Below, piece after piece: positions 54,360-61,454 of a stretch of DNA of 64,000 bases. Position 1 is the first letter of the stretch. Each line of letters begins with the position of its first letter. The translations under genes were made by a program, and so were the position numbers. This DNA is from Flavobacterium sp. UBA6721 (GTDB taxonomy: Bacteria; Bacteroidota; Bacteroidia; Flavobacteriales; Flavobacteriaceae). The DNA lies in the NCBI GenBank assembly GCA_002454195.1, contig DKIJ01000030.1:62001-126000 (forward strand), read 5' to 3'. The notes under the pieces were generated by a model that made no database searches, was not told where the DNA came from, and was given only the letters and a program-made list of their open reading frames with translations.

Positions 54360-54386
54360 AAAGCCGAGCAATGCTCGGCTTTGTTG
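54360..54386. terminator. Terminator after the immunity gene
   Basis: AAAGCCGAGC and GCTCGGCTTT arms enclose AAT, with a T-rich tail on the plus strand. The leftward XRE gene ends at 54389, so the hairpin may serve both. It may also mark the left limit of the inserted module. Confidence 0.75.
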
Positions 54387-54388
54387 TT

Positions 54389-54757
54389 TTATAATATTGC
54401 TACATTTTTATTAAAAAAGTCTTTAAATTTCTTAGTGGTAAGCATTTTGTCAATTATTTTAAATACGGTGCTTTTATCTTCCTCGTCTAATTGTTGTAAG
54501 AGCTTCATCTGTTCTGTAGAGGATTTATCTTCCATTACTACTTCGGTAGGGATGATGTTCTCGTTGTAGTTCAGAATCTGGTCAGCTGTCAGGTTAAAGA
54601 GCTTGGTTAGTTTAAGCAGTTCTGCTACGGTTAACTCCCTGAGTCCTTTTTCAATCTTGCTGTAGGTTGATTTATCCACGCCAATATGCAAAGCTACTTC
54701 CTTTTGCATTAAGTCCTGTTTTTCTCTAATTACCTTTATGTTGTTCGCTAAATCCAT
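54389..54757 (-). CDS. XRE-family helix-turn-helix regulator
   Basis: This 122-residue protein has an N-terminal HTH_3 domain (IKVIREKQDLMQKEVALHIGVDKSTYSKIEKGLRELTVAELLKL, residues 7-50). The C-terminal half is acidic and then basic (DEEDKSTVFKIIDKMLTTKKFKDFF) and may dimerise. It is divergent from the SymE-primase-recombinase run with two facing promoters, the layout of a phage-like repressor controlling a mobile element. The promoter's -7 element ends five bases before the ATG, so its mRNA is probably leaderless. Confidence 0.9.
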   Translation of the reverse strand: MDLANNIKVIREKQDLMQKEVALHIGVDKSTYSKIEKGLRELTVAELLKLTKLFNLTADQILNYNENIIPTEVVMEDKSSTEQMKLLQQLDEEDKSTVFKIIDKMLTTKKFKDFFNKNVAIL

Positions 54758-54761
54758 ACCA

Positions 54762-54792
54762 CAAAAATAGAAATAATAAACACTAATTGCAA
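54762..54792 (-). promoter_or_regulatory. Promoter of the XRE repressor gene
   Basis: On the minus strand TTG at 54792-54790, 20 bases, then TATTTTTG at 54769-54762. The predicted start is at or beside the ATG at 54757. Confidence 0.6.
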
Positions 54793-54819
54793 TATATGGA
54801 AATATAATAAACTTTTAAG

Positions 54820-54850
54820 TTGCTTTTAAATAAACTAAATTGTAATTTTG
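54820..54850 (+). promoter_or_regulatory. Promoter of the SymE-primase operon
   Basis: TTG at 54820-54822, 20 bases, then TAATTTTG at 54843-54850. The predicted start is about 54855, giving a leader near 47 bases. It faces the repressor promoter. Confidence 0.6.
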
Positions 54851-54901
54851 TAGTAGAAAAATTAGCAACAAAAAGTTTTTTATTAGCAAACACAGGTAAT
54901 T

Positions 54902-55126
54902 ATGGCAATCAGAAATCCTAAAGAAATAAAGCTTCAGCCCAAACACAGAGCATTGACCTATGGTTCTAAAAAAGTTCCGTGGTTAAGCGTAAGCGGAGTG
55001 TGGCTTGAAAAATTAGGATTTAAAGCCGGCGATACTGTGAGAATCTTAACAAGTGAAAAGCAGTTAATCATAGAACTTATAGAAGACCAGAACCCAGTAA
55101 AGCCAACCCTGAAAAAACGCATTTAA
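54902..55126 (+). CDS. SymE-like small protein
   Basis: This 74-residue basic protein contains VPWLSVSGVWLEKLGFKAGDTVRI then LIIELIED. That is the SymE-type pattern (AbrB-like fold, with WLE-GF-G-V). SymE proteins of Enterobacteria are RNA-directed toxins or nucleoid-condensing proteins. Here the gene overlaps the primase start by one base (TAATG), so it is the first gene of the module's operon and could equally be a DNA-binding accessory protein. The function is unproven. Confidence 0.7.
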   Translation: MAIRNPKEIKLQPKHRALTYGSKKVPWLSVSGVWLEKLGFKAGDTVRILTSEKQLIIELIEDQNPVKPTLKKRI

Positions 55127-57411
55127 TGACCATACCAGAAATCAAAGAAAACTTAAATCTGTCTGCCGTATTAGCGCATTACGGTTTAAAACCCAAAAAC
55201 AATATGCTGTTGTGTCCCTTCCACGATGATAAAACAGCAAGTTTACAAGTAAATTTAGAAAAGCATTTTTACAAATGCCACGCTTGCGGGGCAAAAGGCG
55301 ACCAAATACAATGGGTGCAGGATTATGAAAAGATTACCAAACACGAGGCAATTGTAAAATGTGGGCAATTGGCAAACACACAAGAGCCAGTAGTTTGGAA
55401 CGATAAAAAGGTTATCGAAATCTCCCAACTTCAAAAAACGGTTTTCCTGGAAACAATGTTCAAGAGTTTTAAAAAAGGATTGACCAACAGCCAACCAGCC
55501 AAAGATTATTGCAAGAAAAGAAATTTAGATCATACCAAATTAAACATTGGTTTTAACAGCGGACAATTCCACCACGGAGAACGAAAAAGCGAGGAACTCA
55601 TTAATAATTGTTTAGCGGTTGGATTGCTTTTGGATAAGGGTTTAAAGGCTAATAATGGAGAAACAGCGTATAATGTTTTTGGAAAATACAGTTTGGTTTT
55701 TGCGCTGAAGACTAAAGAAAACGAAATCACAAGTTTATATTTTAGAAGTGCATTAGACAAAGAAAATGCAAAGCATTTTTATCTGAAGAACCGAACAGGA
55801 CTTTATCCGAATTACCCGAATCCAGCGACCAAAAAACTGATTTTAACCGAAAGTATTATTGATTGTGCAAGTTTGTTGCAGATTGATGAAGTAATCAAAG
55901 ATTATAGCGTTTTAGCGTGTTACGGAACAAATGGATTAAACGAAGAAATCCAAAAAGCCATTTTAGAACTTGCAGATTTAGAAGAAATTATTTTTGCTTT
56001 TGATAACGATGAAGCAGGAAAAGAAGCGGTTAAAAAATATACTGAACAATTTATGCAGTACAAAATCAGTACAATTGAACTTCCAAACAAAGACATAAAC
56101 GAAACCTTGCAACTGCACGAAAATGAAATATTTACAGAACTTTTAGAAAAGAGAAATCCTATTTTATTTTCTACTGAAGAAATCAATTTTTCAATCGAAG
56201 ATCAATCAGACCCCAAACAAAAAAAATCCGTTAAATCTGTGCAATCTGTGGCAAATGATAAACCAATCGAGTTTTTAAAACAGAAAAATCTATTAGAAAA
56301 CCTTAATAAACAAATCGGCAAAGCCGGAATAGTTGGCGAGGAAAACTCACGGTTATTATTGTTTTTAATCATCGTTAGTTATATGAATAAAAGCCCAATA
56401 CACGCCATTGTGCAAGGAAGTTCGGGAAGCGGAAAAACCCATATTATAAGTAGAATTGCAGACTTGATGCCACAAGAAGACGTGTTACGTTTTACCCGAA
56501 TCACCGAAAGCAGTTTGTACAATTGGGGTGAATTTGATTTGTTTAGAAAAATCATCATTATAGAAGATTTAGACGGATTAAAAGAAGATGCTTTGTATGC
56601 GCTTCGGGAACTTATAAGCAATCAATTTTTGAGCAGCTCGGTATCAATGAAAGACAAAAAAGGCAACAACAAATCGACCAGAAAAGAAGTAAAAGGACAG
56701 TTTAGCAGTTTATCGGCAACGACAAAAGGCGAGACTTACGAAGACAATATGAGCCGAAGTTTTTTAATTGCCGTTGATGAAAGTAAGGAACAAACCCAAA
56801 GAATAATCGAGAACCAAAACAAACGCAATGCAGGAGAAATAGACCCAAAAGAAAGCCAAAAAGCAGTAAGTTTTATTCAATCAATGGTTAGAAACTTGAA
56901 ATATTATGAAGTTATAAATCCATACGCAACCAAACTACAATTACCCGAAAAAGTCCATAAAATAAGACGGTTAAATGAAATGTATCAAGCCGTAATTAAA
57001 CAAGTTACATTTTTAAATCAGCATCAAAGACAACTCACAAAAGACAATCAATTAGTAACCCAAATCGAAGATATTGAACAGGCTACAGAGATACTTTTTG
57101 AGAGTATTATTTTAAAAGTTGATGAACTGGACGGCAGTTTAAGACAGTTTTTTGAGCGATTGAAAAAGTATGTAAAAGACAAAGAAAACATTTTTACACA
57201 ACGGGAAATCCGCCAAGAGCTGAACATCAGTAAAACCCAATTACAGCGGTTTATCAATAGTTTACTGGAATTGGAATACATCAAATACAAAGGTGGTTTT
57301 TCAAACAAAGGTTTAAAATACCAAGTTGATTATTGGGATAATTATTCTAAAATCAGAATAGAAATCAAAGATTTTCTTATGAAGCAGATTGATACTTTAA
57401 AACAAGTATGA
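55126..57411 (+). CDS. Mobile-element primase-ATPase (CHC2 zinc finger, TOPRIM, P-loop, winged helix)
   Basis: This 761-residue replication protein starts with a CHC2 zinc ribbon (CPFHDDK at about residue 30, YKCHACGAKGD at about 49). A TOPRIM catalytic region follows (LILTESIIDCASLL about residue 237, FAFDNDEAGKEA about residue 290). An ATPase domain has Walker A GSSGSGKTHI (about 430), Walker B IIIIEDLDGL (about 478) and a sensor-like SLSATTKG. A winged-helix tail (FTQREIRQELNISKTQLQRF, about 690) completes it. The combination resembles satellite or plasmid primase-helicases and should prime and open element DNA. No known replicon family is assigned. Confidence 0.88.
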   Translation: MTIPEIKENLNLSAVLAHYGLKPKNNMLLCPFHDDKTASLQVNLEKHFYKCHACGAKGDQIQWVQDYEKITKHEAIVKCGQLANTQEPVVWNDKKVIEISQLQKTVFLETMFKSFKKGLTNSQPAKDYCKKRNLDHTKLNIGFNSGQFHHGERKSEELINNCLAVGLLLDKGLKANNGETAYNVFGKYSLVFALKTKENEITSLYFRSALDKENAKHFYLKNRTGLYPNYPNPATKKLILTESIIDCASLLQIDEVIKDYSVLACYGTNGLNEEIQKAILELADLEEIIFAFDNDEAGKEAVKKYTEQFMQYKISTIELPNKDINETLQLHENEIFTELLEKRNPILFSTEEINFSIEDQSDPKQKKSVKSVQSVANDKPIEFLKQKNLLENLNKQIGKAGIVGEENSRLLLFLIIVSYMNKSPIHAIVQGSSGSGKTHIISRIADLMPQEDVLRFTRITESSLYNWGEFDLFRKIIIIEDLDGLKEDALYALRELISNQFLSSSVSMKDKKGNNKSTRKEVKGQFSSLSATTKGETYEDNMSRSFLIAVDESKEQTQRIIENQNKRNAGEIDPKESQKAVSFIQSMVRNLKYYEVINPYATKLQLPEKVHKIRRLNEMYQAVIKQVTFLNQHQRQLTKDNQLVTQIEDIEQATEILFESIILKVDELDGSLRQFFERLKKYVKDKENIFTQREIRQELNISKTQLQRFINSLLELEYIKYKGGFSNKGLKYQVDYWDNYSKIRIEIKDFLMKQIDTLKQV

Positions 57412-57420
57412 CAAGGGTTT

Positions 57421-57510
57421 GGGTCGCTGTGGGTCGCTAGTGGTTCACTAGAAAACCTTGTAAAGTGTTGTAAAATATAGGTTTTTAATCAAAAAACAAT
57501 CTAGCGACCC
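57421..57510. repeat. GGGTCGCT direct and inverted repeats ahead of the recombinases
   Basis: GGGTCGCT occurs at 57421-57428 and 57431-57438. Its complement AGCGACCC lies at 57503-57510, the outer ten bases (GGGTCGCTAG/CTAGCGACCC) forming a perfect inverted repeat 60 bases apart. It fills the 154-base gap between the primase and the first recombinase. Shorter GGTCGCT copies recur at 59457 and 59596 in the GC-rich tract. Confidence 0.65.
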
Positions 57511-57565
57511 TAAATCCAAAAAAAGAAGTAAGCAAAACCATCATACAAGTAGAAAACCGTCATAG

Positions 57566-58477
57566 ATGAGCCATTTACACAATAAAACCTACCAAAAAGA
57601 AGCCGAAAATTACCAAAATCATTTACAAACATTAGGCTACACAAAAGCAACGTATCAGGCAAGATATTTATATTTAAAACAGTTTTTTAGTTGGTTAGAA
57701 AGTTTACAAATTAATGAATTAAAGCAAGTTACACCCAAAAACATTATCGAATACCAGGGAAAATTACACCAACAAAAAAACACCAGGACCAAAGAAAATC
57801 TAGTCAAAGAAACCATTTACAGCAGACTTAGAAATATCCAATCTTATTTTGGTTATGCGCTGGAACTTGGAAAACTCAAAACAAATCCGGCATCGAGTTT
57901 TAAATTTTACACACCAAAAGAACAAGTAGAACGGATTATTTTTACTCAAAATCAAATCCAAGAATTATATAAAAACTGCGAAAACGAGCAAGAAAAAGCG
58001 ATTTTAAATATAGCTTATGGTTGCGGACTGCGAGTTGGAGAAATGGTAAAACTCAACAAAAAAGACATTGATTTACAAGAAAATAGACTAATTGTTGAAA
58101 GCGGAAAAAACAACAAAAGAAGAATCGTTCCTATTGCAAATCAAATAGTTATAGAATTAAAATTATTCTTAAAAGAAGTTGAAAATAGAGAAATGAAACC
58201 TGTTTTTTTAAATATTGAAAACCGAAGAATGCAACAAGGAAGCTTTAATTTAATCTTAAAGAAATTGATTGACAGAACCAACTTTGGAAAACGATTTAAA
58301 CCAGCAGAACTAAACAAAATAGGAATGCACACTTTACGCCATTCTATCGCCACACATCTTTTAGAAAACGGAATGAAACTCGAACAAGTACAAACTTTTT
58401 TAGGACATAGCAACATAGAAACCACAGAAGTTTATACGCATATTAACGCTTCGCAATTAAACAATTTAATGATTTAA
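57566..58477 (+). CDS. Tyrosine recombinase, catalytically complete
   Basis: This 303-residue integrase-type recombinase has an N-terminal SAM-like DNA-binding domain (LGYTKATYQARYLYLKQFFSWL) and a full catalytic set. Arg I is in YGCGLRVGEMVKL (about residue 152), the beta-hairpin Lys in VESGKNNKRRIVP, HxxR in MHTLRHSIATHLL (about residue 253), His in FLGHSNIETTEVY and the nucleophile Tyr in the same segment. It is XerC/D-like in size and lies 154 bases after the primase. It is the likely active enzyme of the module. Confidence 0.93.
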   Translation: MSHLHNKTYQKEAENYQNHLQTLGYTKATYQARYLYLKQFFSWLESLQINELKQVTPKNIIEYQGKLHQQKNTRTKENLVKETIYSRLRNIQSYFGYALELGKLKTNPASSFKFYTPKEQVERIIFTQNQIQELYKNCENEQEKAILNIAYGCGLRVGEMVKLNKKDIDLQENRLIVESGKNNKRRIVPIANQIVIELKLFLKEVENREMKPVFLNIENRRMQQGSFNLILKKLIDRTNFGKRFKPAELNKIGMHTLRHSIATHLLENGMKLEQVQTFLGHSNIETTEVYTHINASQLNNLMI

Positions 58478-58538
58478 AAATTGAAAAATTAGATTGTTTG
58501 ATAGTCTTTTAATCGTTCAATCTTTAAATTATTCAATT

Positions 58539-59423
58539 ATGAAATTAGAACAATATCTATTAAAAAAATACAGCCAAAACTCTTTAAAACCGTATTTGTG
58601 TAGCATCAATAAATACTTAAACTACATCCAAAATAAAGCCGAAATTGCACAATACAACGACATTTTAGATTATATCGGCCATTTACGAAAGAACGAAAAT
58701 CTACAACCCAAAACCATCAAACATTACTTATCGAGCGTTAAAATCTACTATCATTATTTACTAGAAATTGGCAGACGAAACGACCATCCTTGTAGTGAAT
58801 TATTTTTAAAAGATAAGATTAACAAGCAAATTAAAGTTGATGTTTTATATTCATCAGAAACACTCGAAAACTTCCTAAACGACACCCACAAAGACAAAAC
58901 TTTACAACGAAGAAACCAGGTAATCATTAGTTTATTGATCTATCAAGGTTTAACGGTTGGGGAAATATGCAACTTACAAATTGAAGATATTAATTTAGAA
59001 AAGGCGGAAGTTTACATCCAATCAACCGACAAAAAGAAATCAAGAACATTGCCATTACAGGCAAAACAAATACTCCTTTTTTTGAATTATTTAAAAGAAG
59101 ATTATCCAAAACTTACCAAACACATACAATCAGAAAAACCAATAAAAACGCTCATTACGGGAAAGTTAAAAGAAGAAGTGAGACCGAATGTACTTAACAG
59201 AATGATTAACGAACACAGAGAAAAAAACGAGCAATTACAACCCATCAAAATCAGACAAAGTGTAATCGCCAATCTTCTGAAAAAGGAAAACGATACGAGA
59301 ATTGTACAAGTTTTTGCAGGACACAAACGAGCGTCAACCACAACTTTATACAAACAAACAGAGCTCGAAATTTTGCAAAATGCAATTAACAAATACCATC
59401 CGATAAAAGAAACAATCTGCTAA
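58539..59423 (+). CDS. Tyrosine recombinase, probably catalytically impaired partner
   Basis: This 294-residue relative of the upstream recombinase starts at the ATG at 58539 (MKLEQYLLKKYSQNSLKPYL); the longer reading from 58494 adds AT-rich leader text. Fold features are intact (QPKTIKHYLSSVKIYYHYL, GHKRASTTTLYKQT with His and Tyr). The Arg I position, however, reads QGLTVGEICNL (Thr instead of Arg), and the HxxR motif reads PIKIRQSVIANLL (Lys instead of His). It may act as a structural or regulatory subunit in a mixed recombinase complex (inference). Confidence 0.87.
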   Translation: MKLEQYLLKKYSQNSLKPYLCSINKYLNYIQNKAEIAQYNDILDYIGHLRKNENLQPKTIKHYLSSVKIYYHYLLEIGRRNDHPCSELFLKDKINKQIKVDVLYSSETLENFLNDTHKDKTLQRRNQVIISLLIYQGLTVGEICNLQIEDINLEKAEVYIQSTDKKKSRTLPLQAKQILLFLNYLKEDYPKLTKHIQSEKPIKTLITGKLKEEVRPNVLNRMINEHREKNEQLQPIKIRQSVIANLLKKENDTRIVQVFAGHKRASTTTLYKQTELEILQNAINKYHPIKETIC

Positions 59424-60110
59424 TCAAGACGGAAAGCAATAAAGCGGTCTCCCTCCGGTCGCTTCCTTTGTTCCGCTGGGCTGTTCCAGTCGGCTGAAAA
59501 AAGCCTCCGTTCCACAGTCCGCTCGTTAGCCTAGCACCTGCCAGCCCTGAAAAAGGGCAGGCAGTCACTACGCTTCCTCGCCCCAGTCTTCACACGGTCG
59601 CTTCCTGCGTTCGTCGGGGCTACTGCGTCCGCAACACAAACCCCGCTGAAAAAGCGGGGTCAGTGTTTGCGTCCACCGCCCCTTGTTTTTTCAGCGGTTG
59701 CTCATTCGCCCAGCCATCGGGGTTTGCTCCGTTATCACTTTGCATTTGATTAAGGAACGCTAACGCTGACTTTTATTTTTTCCCCGCCGTTACACGCTCA
59801 CAGCCCTACAGCCCCGAAAAAAGGGCTTCCCGGTCTGTGGTGTCTGTTCGAGGCCGCAACACCGCGTGGCGCTCCTCGGTATTGTTCCGTGAAAAACTCC
59901 ACAATCCCTGCGGTGCTTCGGGGTGTTAGTTGAAGCGCATAGTTCAATCGCCACAGGGCTATGCTCATTTTTTTAGAAGATTGCCAGGGAAATTTATCTG
60001 AAAAATAACGTTTACGTTCTGGCATTCTTCCAAAAAAATCGAGCGCTGGATTAAAGTCTTATCCGCCAAAATCAGTCTTTAATGGAATGATTTAGGATTG
60101 CTTTTTTAGT
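59424..60110. other. GC-rich, hairpin-dense non-coding tract at the end of the recombinase module
   Basis: About 0.65 kb is strikingly richer in G and C than anything else in the window, and no credible coding frame is seen. Hairpins with GAAAA-type loops include 59538-59564 (CTGCCAGCCCT arm), 59640-59660 (ACCCCGC/GCGGGGT) and 59810-59827 (AGCCC/GGGCT). An imperfect direct repeat, GGTCGCTTCCT...GGGCT, lies at about 59457 and 59596. It could be a recombination site, replication origin or structured RNA. Composition returns to AT-rich by about 60050. Confidence 0.7.
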
Positions 60111-60187
60111 TTTCCCGATAAATGAAATATTTTTTTTCATCTGAAAATAAAAAGATTATTTTTACAGAATTGAAAGGCGTTTTTTGA

Positions 60188-60248
60188 AAAAATGGAGTAG
60201 GGATTTTTGCAGAAAGTGAAGCCTCGGGCGAGTTAAAAATGGAGTAGG
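60188..60248. repeat. Direct repeat AAAAATGGAGTAGG at the right edge of the module
   Basis: AAAAATGGAGTAGG occurs at 60188-60201 and 60235-60248, 33 bases apart. The second copy ends seven bases before Rhs-homologous sequence resumes at 60256. It may be a boundary or attachment-site trace. Confidence 0.5.
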
Positions 60249-60264
60249 CTTTATAGTCTCTGCA

Positions 60265-60771
60265 TTGAATCATGTGGCGACTAAGATTAGTAATAATAGG
60301 TTTGTAGATGAGCGATTACGAACTTTGGGTAAAGATCCAGATGCTCCTGCTCAAATAGAGCAAAGCGAATTAGGAGGTTTTGCAAAAGACATGTATCCTA
60401 GGATGATGGATCAAGCAGATAATCCAACATTTCTTTTGAAAGATAAAATTGTGTCGTCAAACGGAGAGGCAGCATATGGTGAAACAGTTCCTTATAGAAA
60501 TAGTAATGGAAAAATTCGTGCTAGTCATATTAATATAAGTAGGTCTGCTTTGAGTAGTTGGCATATGTTGGCCTCTACCATAGGTCATGAGTTAAATCAT
60601 TACATTTATTTTAGTACAGGAGCATACGACAGATGGGAGCAAAAGTTTGGACCAATTAGAGCAGCAGCCCTTGGAGAATTCAAGGCACATTTTTGGGAAT
60701 ATAAATGGGGTGGTTCACCGAGTATGGATGTAATGAATAGTAGCTTAAGAATATTTAATACTGGAAGATAA
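60265..60771 (+). CDS. Orphan Rhs C-terminal module with HExxH metallopeptidase-like toxin
   Basis: A displaced toxin tail with no Rhs core. The frame is open from 60220, and Rhs-type text starts at SALNHVATK (60259), the same junction seen at 63900 in the last orphan. The tail contains GHELNHYIYF (HExxH zinc motif) and, 30 residues on, LGEFKAHFWEYK, whose Glu could be the third ligand, so a gluzincin-type peptidase is likely. The first possible start is a TTG at 60265. It is probably silent until recombined. Its stop overlaps the immunity gene ATG by one base. Confidence 0.75.
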   Translation: MNHVATKISNNRFVDERLRTLGKDPDAPAQIEQSELGGFAKDMYPRMMDQADNPTFLLKDKIVSSNGEAAYGETVPYRNSNGKIRASHINISRSALSSWHMLASTIGHELNHYIYFSTGAYDRWEQKFGPIRAAALGEFKAHFWEYKWGGSPSMDVMNSSLRIFNTGR

Positions 60772-61433
60772 TGCAAACTATATTAAAAAAGTGCCTTTTA
60801 TCGTTGTTAATTGTTAGTTTATCAATAAGTTGTAAGAATAAAAAAACAGTAAAACAAGATATTTTATTTTCAGTGGAATCATTTCATGTGAATAGTGATA
60901 CAATTCTAAGAGTGAAATTAATAAACACTACTAATACTAATTATTTCATTACTTTATGTAGAAACAGAACATATGGTTTTGGGCTTTTTAATCCTGAATT
61001 TAATAATAGCATAATTGCAAGACCTTTTGTTTATGAGAATAATAAACTTATTTTTCCAAAATTAGAAGGGGGAGTGTATAAGACGAAAAACATAAGTAAA
61101 GGAGAAGAGGAATGGCTAAAAAAAGAATCTGTTAAAGCAGATTCTTTTTTGAAAGATTATAGGTCGCTTAAAAATGCGATTTTTCTAAAAAAGAAAACAA
61201 TCAAATATGTGGAATTACCCTTCAAATTAAAATATCCTCATACATATAATTTAATGAATCGATATGTTTTAGAAAAAGATAAGTTATATGAATTCCATTT
61301 GGAATATCAGATGTGTAAGACTATAACAGAGAAGGAAGTAAAGAAACGTAGCTTAGATTCTGTACAAAAAATAGGTTTTGCTCCTTATTATGAAAAAATA
61401 ATTTCAAACAAAGTGCCGCTAATTATTGATTAA
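60771..61433 (+). CDS. Lipoprotein immunity candidate for the orphan metallopeptidase module
   Basis: This 220-residue protein has a lipoprotein signal (CLLSLLIVSLSISCKN). A beta-rich half follows with LINTTNTNYFITLCRNRTYGFGLF, then a charged helical part (KGEEEWLKKESVKADSFL). It is coupled to the orphan toxin by a one-base overlap. The protein at 62513-63292 has a matching N-terminal pattern (ITYINNSDNPIYFLKVPKNFDFGI), so both may be one immunity family. The exported location fits protection against a periplasmic peptidase. Confidence 0.65.
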   Translation: MQTILKKCLLSLLIVSLSISCKNKKTVKQDILFSVESFHVNSDTILRVKLINTTNTNYFITLCRNRTYGFGLFNPEFNNSIIARPFVYENNKLIFPKLEGGVYKTKNISKGEEEWLKKESVKADSFLKDYRSLKNAIFLKKKTIKYVELPFKLKYPHTYNLMNRYVLEKDKLYEFHLEYQMCKTITEKEVKKRSLDSVQKIGFAPYYEKIISNKVPLIID

Positions 61434-61454
61434 AATCGAAGATGCCTACCTGCC

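Noticed and set aside
59386..59568. Open frame on the minus strand at the start of the GC-rich tract
   Set aside because: It overlaps the recombinase stop and strong hairpins, has no recognisable domain, and exists only because GC-rich sequence has few stops.
59798..60025. 75-residue open frame on the minus strand in the GC-rich tract
   Set aside because: The translation is low-complexity in family terms and covers a hairpin. No promoter or coding signal was seen, so the tract is treated as non-coding.
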